From assembly GCF_007860175.1 (NCBI RefSeq), contig NZ_SJPX01000003.1, positions 1-64,000 of the forward strand: a stretch of 64,000 nt of DNA. Reading direction: 5' to 3'. Position numbers and translations under genes: made by a program. Below the pieces are notes generated by a model. The model was not told the origin of the DNA. It saw only the letters and a program-made list of their open reading frames with translations, and did not search any database. This document shows positions 56,664 through 64,000 of the stretch, piece after piece. How positions within the stretch are numbered: position 1 is the first letter of the stretch; every line of letters begins with the position of its first letter. This DNA is from Rubripirellula reticaptiva. Its GTDB lineage: Bacteria; Planctomycetota; Planctomycetia; Pirellulales; Pirellulaceae.

Positions 56664-58112
56664 CTAGTCGGTCTTGGGAAATCTTCGGAACACGTTGATT
56701 GCGATCAGCACCGAAATGGCCGATAAAATCGACCCTGCCAGTAGCGGGGCTCCCGGTAGTTGGATGGGGGCTTGGTCGCTGATGAAGTAGCTGAACAGCA
56801 GCGTATTAAAGAATAATGGCGCGACGATGTTGGTCAGGCTGGTCAGCGATGTCAGAGCGCCTTGGATTCGCCCCTGCTCTTTCTCGCTGACCGACCCGGT
56901 CACCAGGCTCTGGATTGCCGGGCCTGCGACGCCGCCAAAGGCGCCAAAAACGATGATATATGGGATCATCCAACCCTCGCTAGCCAGACCGTAGCCGGCA
57001 AACGCGATCGCTGAAATGATCGTTCCCAAAATCACGGCGCCCCGTTCGCCAATCCGTTTGATCGTCGGCCGGACCATTCCGCCTTGAACAACGATCGCCA
57101 TGATGCCGACCAAACCAAGTGCCATTCCGTTTGTGCTTGCATCCCAGTCGAATTTGAAGCCCGTGTACAGCACCCAAACGTTTTCGAGTCCACGTTGTGC
57201 CAATGATTTGAATACGAAGACCGCCGCAAGCGCCGCCACGATTGGATAGGCGCCCAAACGTTTGATCGAATCCAGTGGGTTGGCGCCACGCAAAGTGAAC
57301 CCCGTTCGTTTGTCTTCGGCTAACGATTCGGGGACGACAAAATAGCCGTATAACCAATTCACTAGGGCGAGTCCGGCGGCCACAAAGAATGGTAGTCGCA
57401 AACTGTAGCCGCCCAACAGTCCGCCAAGAGCTGGACCGATCGTGAACCCCAGCCCAAACATGACTCCCACCAAACCAAAGTTTCGGGCTCGGTTGGCGTC
57501 AGTCGAGACGTCCGCGATGTAAGCGTTGCCAGTCGTCATACTGGCACCCATGATCCCCGCCAAAACACGGCCAACGAACAGCCAAACAATATTGGGCGCG
57601 AATCCTTGAATCAAAAAATCAATGCCCAGCCCAAACATCGAAACCAATAGCACTGGTCGCCGACCAAAGCGATCCGATAACGCACCGACGATCGGAGCAA
57701 ACAAGAACTGCATCAACGCGTAGGTCGCACCGATGACTCCGACATAACGTCCCGCCTTTGCAAAGCTCTTTGTTTCGCTAGCTGTCGAAATCTCGCTAGC
57801 AACGGTGGATTCGCTGGTCGCTGCCGAACTGCTGTTCGCGAAATTGTTCTCCGTCCCAGCATCGGTAACCATTGATACTGGATCTTCGCCCACCAGCTCG
57901 CGTACCAACTCGGGCAGAACCGGAATCACGATCCCGATCCCCAAGATGTCGATGAATAAGGTTAGCAGGATAAATGCGATTGCCGCTCGGCGAGGCTGTT
58001 TCGATCCATCACCACCGAGCTGCACGTCACCGGGCAACATTTTGTTCAGCTCGTTCAGCGTCACATCCTCGGACGCTGGCTCGTCAGGATTTTCGTTTGG
58101 CGTCTCGCTCAT
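56664..58112 (-). CDS. MFS transporter, TetA/drug-proton antiporter type
   Basis: A 482-residue major facilitator with 12 predicted helices. ATG at 58112 overlaps the stop of the upstream isomerase gene (ATGA), so this start is chosen over the frame opening at 58124. A ~40-residue cytoplasmic N-terminus precedes helix 1 (AFILLTLFIDILGIGIVIPVL). Between helices 1 and 2 an unusually long Ser/Thr-rich external loop (SSSAATSESTVASEISTASE) is inserted. The MFS motif A is GALSDRFGRRPVLL after helix 2, and motif C-like GPALGGLLGG follows in helix 5. The family exports drugs or sugars; coupling to a sugar-acid isomerase gene favours a metabolite substrate, by inference. Confidence 0.85.
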   Translation of the reverse strand: MSETPNENPDEPASEDVTLNELNKMLPGDVQLGGDGSKQPRRAAIAFILLTLFIDILGIGIVIPVLPELVRELVGEDPVSMVTDAGTENNFANSSSAATSESTVASEISTASETKSFAKAGRYVGVIGATYALMQFLFAPIVGALSDRFGRRPVLLVSMFGLGIDFLIQGFAPNIVWLFVGRVLAGIMGASMTTGNAYIADVSTDANRARNFGLVGVMFGLGFTIGPALGGLLGGYSLRLPFFVAAGLALVNWLYGYFVVPESLAEDKRTGFTLRGANPLDSIKRLGAYPIVAALAAVFVFKSLAQRGLENVWVLYTGFKFDWDASTNGMALGLVGIMAIVVQGGMVRPTIKRIGERGAVILGTIISAIAFAGYGLASEGWMIPYIIVFGAFGGVAGPAIQSLVTGSVSEKEQGRIQGALTSLTSLTNIVAPLFFNTLLFSYFISDQAPIQLPGAPLLAGSILSAISVLIAINVFRRFPKTD

Positions 58113-58888
58113 TGACCAAACCATCCCGCAACTTCGCGAAGTCCATTCACTGCGTCGCCGGTCGGCCAGTATTCAAGTCCAACGAAACCTTCGTACTTGG
58201 TATCAGCGATGGCATCGAAGATCTGAGGGTAGTTTAGTTCACCGATTGTCAGTTCGTTTCGGCCTGGATTTCCCGCTGCGTGAAAGTGGCCGATCTTGTC
58301 GATATTGTTCCGTAAGTTGGTGATCACCTGGCCTTCGCTGATCTGTTGATGGTAGATGTCGAAGACGACTTTCACATCTTCGCTTTCCACTTGATCGATC
58401 ACTTCGAAGGCTTCATCGCTCTTAACGAGATAATATCCCTGGTGGTCGACCAGTTCGTTCAGCGGTTCGATCACCAAAGTCACACCGCTGCCGGCCAACA
58501 ATTTTGCCGCCTGTTTGAGTCCGATCACCAGACAATCGTGCTGAGCTTTTCGGTTGGCGCCGGGGCGAAAGTCGCCGACTTGTGAAATCAGCGTGGGGCA
58601 CGAAAGTCGTCGGGCCGCCTCGATCGATTCGGCCAGGCCGGCCAGATAATCTTCCCGAGTGGCTGGGTCAACCAGCGAGATAAATTTGGTGCAGCACGCC
58701 GATATTTGCATCTCATGCTCGTCGCGAGCGGCTTCGATTGCGTCGAGATCTTTGTCCCACCACCCCCAAAATTCGATCGCCTGGATGCCCGCTGCGGCAA
58801 CTTGCTTGATCGCTGCGGCTGAATCCAGGGTCCCAAATACCGCGTCGATACAGACAGATGGGCGAAATTTCGGGGCATTCATCGACAT
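58109..58888 (-). CDS. hydroxypyruvate isomerase-like TIM-barrel protein
   Basis: A 259-residue xylose isomerase-like TIM barrel of the Hyi group. Family marks: AAAGIQAIEFWGWWDKD, GVTLVIEPLNELVDHQGYY with a metal-binding Glu, VKVVFDIYHQQ with Asp and His, and the C-terminal YEGFVGLEYWPTGD with the second Glu. It would interconvert hydroxypyruvate and tartronate semialdehyde or epimerise a related sugar. The stop overlaps the MFS start by 4 bp. The start is divergent from the DUF1080 gene, whose product acts on sugars; a linked role in sugar use is possible. Confidence 0.85.
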   Translation of the reverse strand: MSMNAPKFRPSVCIDAVFGTLDSAAAIKQVAAAGIQAIEFWGWWDKDLDAIEAARDEHEMQISACCTKFISLVDPATREDYLAGLAESIEAARRLSCPTLISQVGDFRPGANRKAQHDCLVIGLKQAAKLLAGSGVTLVIEPLNELVDHQGYYLVKSDEAFEVIDQVESEDVKVVFDIYHQQISEGQVITNLRNNIDKIGHFHAAGNPGRNELTIGELNYPQIFDAIADTKYEGFVGLEYWPTGDAVNGLREVAGWFGQ

Positions 58889-58984
58889 AGCTAGCTGTTT
58901 CCGTCGCAGTTGTGGCGTGTTGAGCGATGAATAATACTCTTGCTGTACGATTTACTCACCCCGCCTACTTTTGGATGCCAATCC

Positions 58985-60940
58985 ATGAAACAAGCTACAC
59001 GCTTTTTCACGACAACTTCTGCTTCGCTCGCGTTCCTTGCGTCGTTGTTCGTTGTCAATTCTGCTGTCCGCGCCGAAGCGCCCATCAATCAGTTGACTCA
59101 GTCGGAGCAACGCAGTGGCTGGAAACTGCTTTTCGACGGCAAAACGACTGACGGGTGGCGGAACTATAAAAAAGACTCCATTTCCGACGGATGGCAGATC
59201 ATCGACGGTGCTCTGGTCCGCGCTAAACGTGGCGGTGACATCATCACGAAAGATAAGTTCGATTCCTTTGAACTCTCGCTTGAATACAAAATCAGCAAGG
59301 GCGGCAATAGCGGCGTGATGTTCCACGTCGCTGAAACCGACGGTCCCCCTTGGCACACCGGTCCCGAAGTTCAGGTTCAAGACAACGTTGACGGGCATGA
59401 CCCGCAAAAAGCCGGTTGGCTTTACCAACTTCATGCTCCCGAGGCACCGAATTGGTCGCCTGACAAATCGATTACCGATGCGACTCGTCCGGCCGGCCAA
59501 TGGAACCAACTATACATTCGCATTGCCAAAAAAGACTGCGAAGTATGCATGAACGGAGTTCGCTACTTTCGGTTCGACATGACCAAGGCCGATTGGAAGG
59601 AACGAATCGCGAAGTCCAAGTTCGCGTCACTGCCGAATTTCGGAACGCTCGGTGAAGGTTATCTTTGCTTGCAAGATCACGGTGACGAAGTGGCCTACCG
59701 CAGCATCAAGCTGCGTGAAATTGCCGACGATGGCTCTGTTCCTCAACCGATTGACGGCAGTCTTAACCTGACCAGCAACTTGGCATTTCCAAATCTGCAG
59801 TGGGATCAGTGGGAAGCCGTCGATGATGCCGGCAAGATTCGGGATTTGCGTTTGATGGAATTAACCTACGCCAAAGACGGCAGCAATCGGCTCTACGCCG
59901 CGTCACAATATGGTGCGATCTGGTCGTTCGAAAACCGTTCCGATGTTGCTGAATCCAAAATGGTGCTGGACCTGCGCGGGAAAGTCAAAGACTGGAAAAG
60001 CCGGGGTGCCAACGAAGAAGGTCTGCTCGGTCTATCGATGCACCCGGATTTCAAGTCCAACGGTTACTTCTATGTCTATTACACGCACCCCACCGAAAAG
60101 AAGTCGGTGTTATCGCGTTTCACAATTCCACGCGACGGTTCGCTTGCAGCCGACCCAAGTTCCGAGCTTGTGATCATGGAAATTGACCAACCGTACTTGA
60201 ATCACAACGGTGGCAGCATGGAATTCGGCCCCGATGGGTTCCTGTACATCGGTATGGGCGACGGCGGCGACCGCAATGACCCCCACGGAAACGGTCAGAA
60301 CCTTGCGGTTCTGCTCGGGAAGATTCTGCGAATTGACGTCGACCATCCCGCCGCTGGCAAGAACTATGGCGTTCCGGCCGACAATCCGTTTGTCGACAAA
60401 GAAAACGCCGCTGGAGAAATTTTTGCCTACGGCGTGCGAAATCCTTGGCGAATTGCGTTTGACCCCAAGACCGGTGATCTGTGGGCAGGCGATGTCGGCC
60501 AGGAATTGTGGGAAGAGATCTTGGTCGTCAAGAAAGGCGGCAACTATGGCTGGAGCACTCGCGAAGGATCGCACGCGTTCGGCAACAAGGCTGCCGACGA
60601 TGGGGCTTCGCCTGCGATTGAACCAGTGTGGGAGTACGACCACCAAATCGGCAAGTCGATCACTGGCGGACGAGTTTGTCGCAGCGATCGGTTGCCGCAG
60701 ATCAATGGCAAGTACTTGTACGCCGACTATGTAACGGGCCGAGTTTGGGCGTTGACACGGTCTGCTGAAACAGGCCTCGCGACCCGCAACGAACAGGCCA
60801 TCCCTGACAGCGTTGCCGTATTGTCGTTCGGGCAAGACGAATCGGGCGAGGTCTACATTTTGACCAACAGTTCTCGTGGCGAGTGCATTTATCGGTTTGA
60901 CAAAGCAGTCGCCAAGACTGACGTTGCGAAGTCCGAATAG
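58985..60940 (+). CDS. exported fusion of DUF1080 (3-keto-disaccharide hydrolase) and soluble sugar dehydrogenase propeller
   Basis: A 651-residue protein from ATG 58985, where the signal peptide (FFTTTSASLAFLASLFVV) begins. Residues ~43-240 are a DUF1080 concanavalin-like domain (WKLLFDGKTTDGWRNY, KGGNSGVMFHVAE, GWLYQLHAPEAPNWSP). Residues ~270-645 match the six-bladed PQQ-dependent soluble aldose dehydrogenase fold: LLGLSMHPDFKSNGYFYVYYTH, YLNHNGGSMEFGPDGFLYIGMGDGG and FAYGVRNPWRIAFDPKTGDLWAGDVGQ. Both parts act on sugars, and DUF1080 proteins include 3-keto-glycoside hydrolases. Oxidation and cleavage by one exported chain is plausible. rex follows by 13 bp. Confidence 0.87.
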   Translation: MKQATRFFTTTSASLAFLASLFVVNSAVRAEAPINQLTQSEQRSGWKLLFDGKTTDGWRNYKKDSISDGWQIIDGALVRAKRGGDIITKDKFDSFELSLEYKISKGGNSGVMFHVAETDGPPWHTGPEVQVQDNVDGHDPQKAGWLYQLHAPEAPNWSPDKSITDATRPAGQWNQLYIRIAKKDCEVCMNGVRYFRFDMTKADWKERIAKSKFASLPNFGTLGEGYLCLQDHGDEVAYRSIKLREIADDGSVPQPIDGSLNLTSNLAFPNLQWDQWEAVDDAGKIRDLRLMELTYAKDGSNRLYAASQYGAIWSFENRSDVAESKMVLDLRGKVKDWKSRGANEEGLLGLSMHPDFKSNGYFYVYYTHPTEKKSVLSRFTIPRDGSLAADPSSELVIMEIDQPYLNHNGGSMEFGPDGFLYIGMGDGGDRNDPHGNGQNLAVLLGKILRIDVDHPAAGKNYGVPADNPFVDKENAAGEIFAYGVRNPWRIAFDPKTGDLWAGDVGQELWEEILVVKKGGNYGWSTREGSHAFGNKAADDGASPAIEPVWEYDHQIGKSITGGRVCRSDRLPQINGKYLYADYVTGRVWALTRSAETGLATRNEQAIPDSVAVLSFGQDESGEVYILTNSSRGECIYRFDKAVAKTDVAKSE

Positions 60941-60953
60941 CAAATGAGCTAAC

Positions 60954-61610
60954 GTGCCTGATCGATCAACGCCAAGTGATGATAAGCCGATCGACCTGCC
61001 GCAACCTGCGGTCGGTCGGCTAAGTCTGTATTACCGCGAATTGCACCGGCTGCTTGAAAGCCAGCAGGGCGGCGTCAACAGTCAACAGCTCGGCAAGTTG
61101 GTCAATGTTTCTCCGGCAGTCGTGCGTCGCGACCTCAGTGCGCTTGGCACGATCGGCCGGCGTGGTGTCGGCTACGACATTGCTCGGTTGATCGAACGGA
61201 TCGGCGACGTGCTGGGGTCGGGAATGCAGTGGAAGGTGGTTCTGGTTGGCGTTGGGTCGCTAGGCGATGCGTTGCTGCGGTATCGCGGCTTCGAACGACT
61301 TGGGTTCCAACTTAGTGCCGCCTTTGACAACGCAGCCAATCGAATTGGTTCCACGATTGCGGGCGTCCGGGTGCTCGATGCCGCCTTGATCGAAAGCTTT
61401 TTGGCTGCCGAACCAGCCGAGCTGGCGATCCTAGCCGTTCCAGCCGAGTTTGCGGCCGACATCGCTGACCGGTTGGTGGGATGCAAAATCAACGGGATTT
61501 TGAACTTTGCCCCCACTACTTTAAAGTTGCCACCGAAGGTCGCCGTCGTCAACGTCGACCTGGCCAGCGAGTTGCAGCGGCTAGCATTCGCCATTCAGAC
61601 GCAAAAATAG
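60954..61610 (+). CDS. rex: redox-sensing transcriptional repressor Rex
   Basis: A 218-residue Rex from a GTG start. The N-terminal winged helix (GRLSLYYRELHRLLES, VSPAVVRRDLSALGTIGRRGVGYDI) is followed by the NAD(H)-binding Rossmann domain. That domain has LVGVGSLGDALLRYRGF and the AFDNAANRIGSTIAGVRV segment. Rex binds DNA when NADH is low and releases it when NADH rises, adjusting respiratory and fermentative genes. It follows the sugar dehydrogenase gene by 13 bp and is probably on its transcript, which would tie its expression to sugar oxidation. Length and domain order are normal. Confidence 0.95.
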   Translation: MPDRSTPSDDKPIDLPQPAVGRLSLYYRELHRLLESQQGGVNSQQLGKLVNVSPAVVRRDLSALGTIGRRGVGYDIARLIERIGDVLGSGMQWKVVLVGVGSLGDALLRYRGFERLGFQLSAAFDNAANRIGSTIAGVRVLDAALIESFLAAEPAELAILAVPAEFAADIADRLVGCKINGILNFAPTTLKLPPKVAVVNVDLASELQRLAFAIQTQK

Positions 61611-61694
61611 CGAAAAGAACCCCACCAACCGCTCAAGTCGGAGCCAAATCGAGCCGAAAACAACCGAACCAAAGAATCCATGCAAATGTCCTCT

Positions 61695-61722
61695 TTGGCG
61701 TCAGCGAAAGTCATGCTAAACT
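61695..61722 (+). promoter_or_regulatory. candidate promoter of the tRNA-Gln gene
   Basis: TTGGCG (61695-61700), a 16-base spacer and TAAACT (61717-61722), each matching the sigma-70 consensus at 4/6 positions. Transcription would begin near 61729, about 14 bases before the tRNA. The integrase frame of the opposite strand ends inside this site (stop at 61711-61713). Confidence 0.45.
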
Positions 61723-63120
61723 TCGCCCAGACGACCCATCACTACCCCATGGTGTAATTGGCAACACATCTGATTTTGGTTCAGACATTCTAGGTTCAAG
61801 TCCTAGTGGGGTAGCTAAGTACTCAATCCCTCGTGTTCCCGGCACATCTGTAGCCGGAATCACGAGGTTTTTTTGTGCCGTGATTGGCGTAGATGCCCGT
61901 AGATTTGCACAGATGGGACCGCCGGTGGGACCGCCAAATGCGTTGTTGACGCTTTCTACCTCAATTGGGTCACCCGTCATCGTGCTTGCGCCCATGGACC
62001 AATGCTCGTCGGTAACCTGCAGGTAGTGCTTCTCAGCCGTCTTGCTGCTATGACCCAGCCACGCGTTGATGACGTGATCCTGCCGGTGCTCCTGAAGTTC
62101 GGTCCGCCGTGTCGCCCTCAAGTTCTGGAACGTCTTGGGCCAAGGCTCAACACCAGCAGATTCGATGATGCGGTTAAGCTGGGTGCCAAGGTTCGACAAT
62201 CGGTGATACCGACCTATGCAACGTTTCGTGCCATCGTCAGCCGCATCAAATGACGCATCCAGAAACGGTTTCAATTCGGGGAAAATCGGACAGAACCGCA
62301 GTCCGGTCTTGGGTGAGTTGATCCGCATCTTGCCAACATCCCAGAGGATGTCGCCCCAGTTCATCACCAGGATTTCGCATCGTCGAAGTCCCCCAAATCG
62401 AGCGAAAGCGAATACCAATCGCCAATCATGGTCGGGACACCCCGAAAGCACCTTCGCGGCTGTGGCTCGATTGATGTAGTGATCACGCTCGCGGTTCACT
62501 TCGGAACCCGTCCGAACACCAGAAAAGGGACTCTCGTTCAGCAATCGATCCTTCACGGCTTCCGCAAACATCGTTTTTGCTCGCTTGACGTGCTTAGAAA
62601 CCGTCGCGGGTGCCATTGTCTTTACGACATTGCCGTCTTCATCCAGCTTTACTGGCCGCGCCAATAGCCAACGTCGCCACCGCTCTGCTTCCGCAACCGT
62701 GATGGCCGATAAGAGATGTCGCTCGCCAAACCTTTCGACAAGCAAACGCCGGGCGTGCCCATAGTTGTCAATCGTTCCAGTTGCCAAATCCGATCGGCTT
62801 GCGATGTACGCATCACAAAACGGTCCCAAAAAACGCCCATTGTCGCCTAGCAAGCGATCTCGCTTGGAATCTACCAGCCCAAGATTCGCCAACGAATCAA
62901 AGAGCGGACCCTCAAGTTCCACTGACCATCGAATCGTATCGGGTTCCGGCGATGCGCCGGATTTTTTTGCCCGTACCAATTCATCGACATGCCGAGCCAC
63001 TGTTTCCGCCCTGCGCTTACTGGCGTCCGCCAGCCAAAGCGAACGCCGCTTCCGATTCAGGTAGAAACGTAACCGCCAACCAGATCGGCCTCGGTCCTTC
63101 TCTTGACGCAAACTTGCCAT
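61711..63120 (-). CDS. tyrosine recombinase/integrase with tail read from tRNA-Gln antisense
   Basis: A 469-residue site-specific integrase. An N-terminal basic AP2-like/arm-binding part (GWRLRFYLNRKRRSLWLA) and a SAM-like core-binding domain (residues ~95-200) precede the catalytic domain. Catalytic residues: Arg246 in GGLRRCEI, Arg335 in FQNLRATR (the preceding family His is Gln332), His357 in LGHSS and nucleophile Tyr366 in KHYLQV. The set is intact apart from that His. Beyond ~375 the sequence is no longer typical. Residues ~416-431 are antisense to a terminator, and residues 436-460 (ATPLGLEPRMSEPKSDVLPI and onward) are exactly antisense to tRNA-Gln. That tail is probably a by-product of integration. 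Confidence 0.92.
   Translation of the reverse strand: MASLRQEKDRGRSGWRLRFYLNRKRRSLWLADASKRRAETVARHVDELVRAKKSGASPEPDTIRWSVELEGPLFDSLANLGLVDSKRDRLLGDNGRFLGPFCDAYIASRSDLATGTIDNYGHARRLLVERFGERHLLSAITVAEAERWRRWLLARPVKLDEDGNVVKTMAPATVSKHVKRAKTMFAEAVKDRLLNESPFSGVRTGSEVNRERDHYINRATAAKVLSGCPDHDWRLVFAFARFGGLRRCEILVMNWGDILWDVGKMRINSPKTGLRFCPIFPELKPFLDASFDAADDGTKRCIGRYHRLSNLGTQLNRIIESAGVEPWPKTFQNLRATRRTELQEHRQDHVINAWLGHSSKTAEKHYLQVTDEHWSMGASTMTGDPIEVESVNNAFGGPTGGPICANLRASTPITAQKNLVIPATDVPGTRGIEYLATPLGLEPRMSEPKSDVLPITPWGSDGSSGRSLA
61743..61814 (+). tRNA. tRNA-Gln, anticodon UUG
   Basis: A complete 72-nt cloverleaf: acceptor stem TACCCCA/TGGGGTA (61743-61749, 61807-61813) and D stem GTGT/ACAC. The anticodon stem TCTGA/TCAGA has loop TTTTGGT, giving anticodon TTG. 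The T arm is CTAGG-TTCAAGT-CCTAG, and discriminator G is at 61814. CCA is not encoded. Its 3' end abuts the integrase region, marking it as the probable attachment site of the element to the right. Confidence 0.95.
61829..61874 (+). terminator. rho-independent terminator after tRNA-Gln
   Basis: CCTCGTG (61829-61835) pairs with CACGAGG (61861-61867), with a further inner stem CCGGC/GCCGG, followed by seven T residues. It ends tRNA transcription 15 bases beyond the 3' end. It lies antisense to the coding region of the integrase (its residues ~416-431). Confidence 0.88.
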
Positions 63121-63430
63121 CGCAAGACTTCCAGCGAATCACCCAATGAAATCGCTTCAGCTGGCATCGGGTGGATAATGCGTTTTGCCTAAGCGGGCTA
63201 GCCGTAAAACGCTAGCGCGAACAACTACCGACGGATGCGTCTGACAAACGCTCCCATGCCATCTGTCACCAGCTTCATCCAACTAACCCTTTCGAGACCG
63301 CTCGTCGATCAACTATGTCCGGTTGCTCAAAGTCGAAACCCAAGCGAACCACTTGTAAAAGGCATGTACTATTTGTTTGCACCGAAGTGCCCCAAGGCAA
63401 CCTGTTGCGAGCCGCCTTTGATGACTGCCG
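63121..63430. other. region upstream of the integrase with an inverted repeat
   Basis: About 310 bp between the integrase start and the end of the excisionase-like gene. It has an inverted repeat GCGTTTT/AAAACGC (63180-63186 and 63206-63212) enclosing a GGCTAGCC palindrome, a possible recombinase or Xis arm site. Small plus-strand frames here and beyond (63235-63462, 63315-63806) show no protein features and partly lie opposite the excisionase-like gene. Confidence 0.45.
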
Positions 63431-63703
63431 TCATTCCCGGCTCGCTGATTCCAATGCAGTGATCACCGCTGCGGGCCTAAACCGGCGGGCTCGACCGACC
63501 ATGATGCTGGGAATCAATCCAGATCGAACCGCGCGATCAATCGTAGGACGTGAGATGCCCGCCAGCCGCGCCATTTCATCGCCATCGACCAGCATCGGCA
63601 TGGCTTCGGAAGCGTTTTCCGACCGTAGCAGTTTAGCGACCGCTTCGGCTGTGTCTCGAATGAGCTCATCGCGGTTAGTGTCGCGGATCAACAAGTCAGC
63701 CAT
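63431..63703 (-). CDS. excisionase-like helix-turn-helix protein
   Basis: A 90-residue protein from ATG 63703; the frame is open to 63721. The C-terminal half is a MerR/excisionase-type helix-turn-helix: VDGDEMARLAGISRPTIDRA followed by RSGLIPSIMVGRARRFRPA, the pattern of DNA-binding domains in Xis proteins. The N-terminal half is a charged helix. Its place just upstream of the integrase on the same strand fits a recombination directionality factor or regulator of the element. Confidence 0.8.
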   Translation of the reverse strand: MADLLIRDTNRDELIRDTAEAVAKLLRSENASEAMPMLVDGDEMARLAGISRPTIDRAVRSGLIPSIMVGRARRFRPAAVITALESASRE

Positions 63704-63721
63704 GAGCGTCGTCCTTGGCAA

Positions 63722-64000
63722 GGTTGGTCGTCGGAATCAGAAGTTGAAGGAAACGCGACCTCTGCTAGCAGCGAATAAGACTGCACACCGCCATCCGCAG
63801 TTGTGACCCAGGCTAGCCGCCCGCCGGGCCTGAATATTGGGTTTCGCAAATAGCTTCTCATGTGTACTGCCTAACTCTGAATGAGCCGGTGTTTGATCTT
63901 TGCCTTCCCGTCGGCGTCCGGCGTCCGATTGGGGTCACTTGGTTATTGCATAGATTTCAAAATCACCAAGTTGTGTTCTTCGCTGCCAACAGGACCAAGA
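63722..64000. other. right end of window, no gene seen
   Basis: These ~280 bp hold no convincing gene, RNA or repeat. The sequence belongs to the inserted element, which continues beyond the window. Confidence 0.4.

Noticed and set aside
63315-63806. 163-residue plus-strand frame near the right end
   Set aside because: It overlaps the excisionase-like gene on the other strand and has no motif; the minus-strand protein has a clear helix-turn-helix.

Overview
The window is a chromosomal segment of a planctomycete, most likely a Rhodopirellula/Rubripirellula-like member of the Pirellulaceae. This is inferred from family content. There is a secreted sulfatase, a DUF1080-sugar dehydrogenase fusion, two large DUF11 surface proteins and an N-terminus beginning NPYQPP. 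There is also a tetrahydromethanopterin enzyme (Mch), Gram-negative lipid A genes (lpxD, lpxI), a SpoVG carrying a zinc ribbon, and several small proteins of planctomycete type. Coding density is high, base composition is moderate (mid-50s percent G+C by eye), and most genes are single or in short operons.

Layout, left to right. Bases 1-65 are the 5' end of a 16S rRNA gene on the minus strand, followed by its leader. At 0.8-3.9 kb, metY and a metX-metW fusion overlap by 4 bp and make homocysteine by direct sulfhydrylation. Then come a sulfatase, a Tat-exported metallophosphoesterase, a large DUF11 lipoprotein and gcvP. From 12.6 to 19.3 kb lie a GNAT protein, a PQQ-type beta-propeller, the yggS/yggU pair, a 650-residue unknown and a YdjY protein. 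From 19.4 to 23.1 kb is the minus-strand operon lpxD-lpxI-ispE-spoVG. From 23.4 to 28.3 kb is a plus-strand run: methyltransferase, M24 peptidase, accB, accC, a membrane protein and an EF-P-like factor. The 28-37 kb segment holds a degenerate EEP-fold protein, a HEAT protein, a PhyH oxygenase, metF, fumC, an HD-GYP protein and an NHL protein.

A short exported cysteine-rich protein with its own ribosome binding site and terminator lies at 37.7 kb. It is followed by a D-2-hydroxyacid dehydrogenase and an exported GIY-YIG nuclease-like protein. From 40.7 to 44.2 kb is the overlapping minus-strand operon mch, ATP-grasp ligase and OleC-like AMP ligase, the most unusual gene combination here. Next are def-fmt, a series of planctomycete unknowns ending in the second DUF11 protein, radC, a Gly/Tyr-rich secreted protein, ppnP and a PHP phosphatase. 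A 911-residue coiled coil follows, with seven tryptophans at exact 7-residue spacing. Then come a translationally coupled hyi-MFS pair, the DUF1080/sugar dehydrogenase fusion and rex.

The last 2.3 kb is the left edge of an integrated element. A tRNA-Gln(UUG) with a terminator is followed by a convergent tyrosine integrase and an excisionase-like gene. The integrase frame runs antisense through both the terminator and the entire tRNA. The other end of the element lies beyond the window.

The genes linked in function are the methionine set (metY, metXW, metF), translation initiation (def, fmt), fatty acid synthesis (accB, accC), envelope and isoprenoid synthesis (lpxD, lpxI, ispE) and C1 metabolism (mch, metF, gcvP). 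No CRISPR array, complete insertion sequence or recognisable riboswitch was seen.
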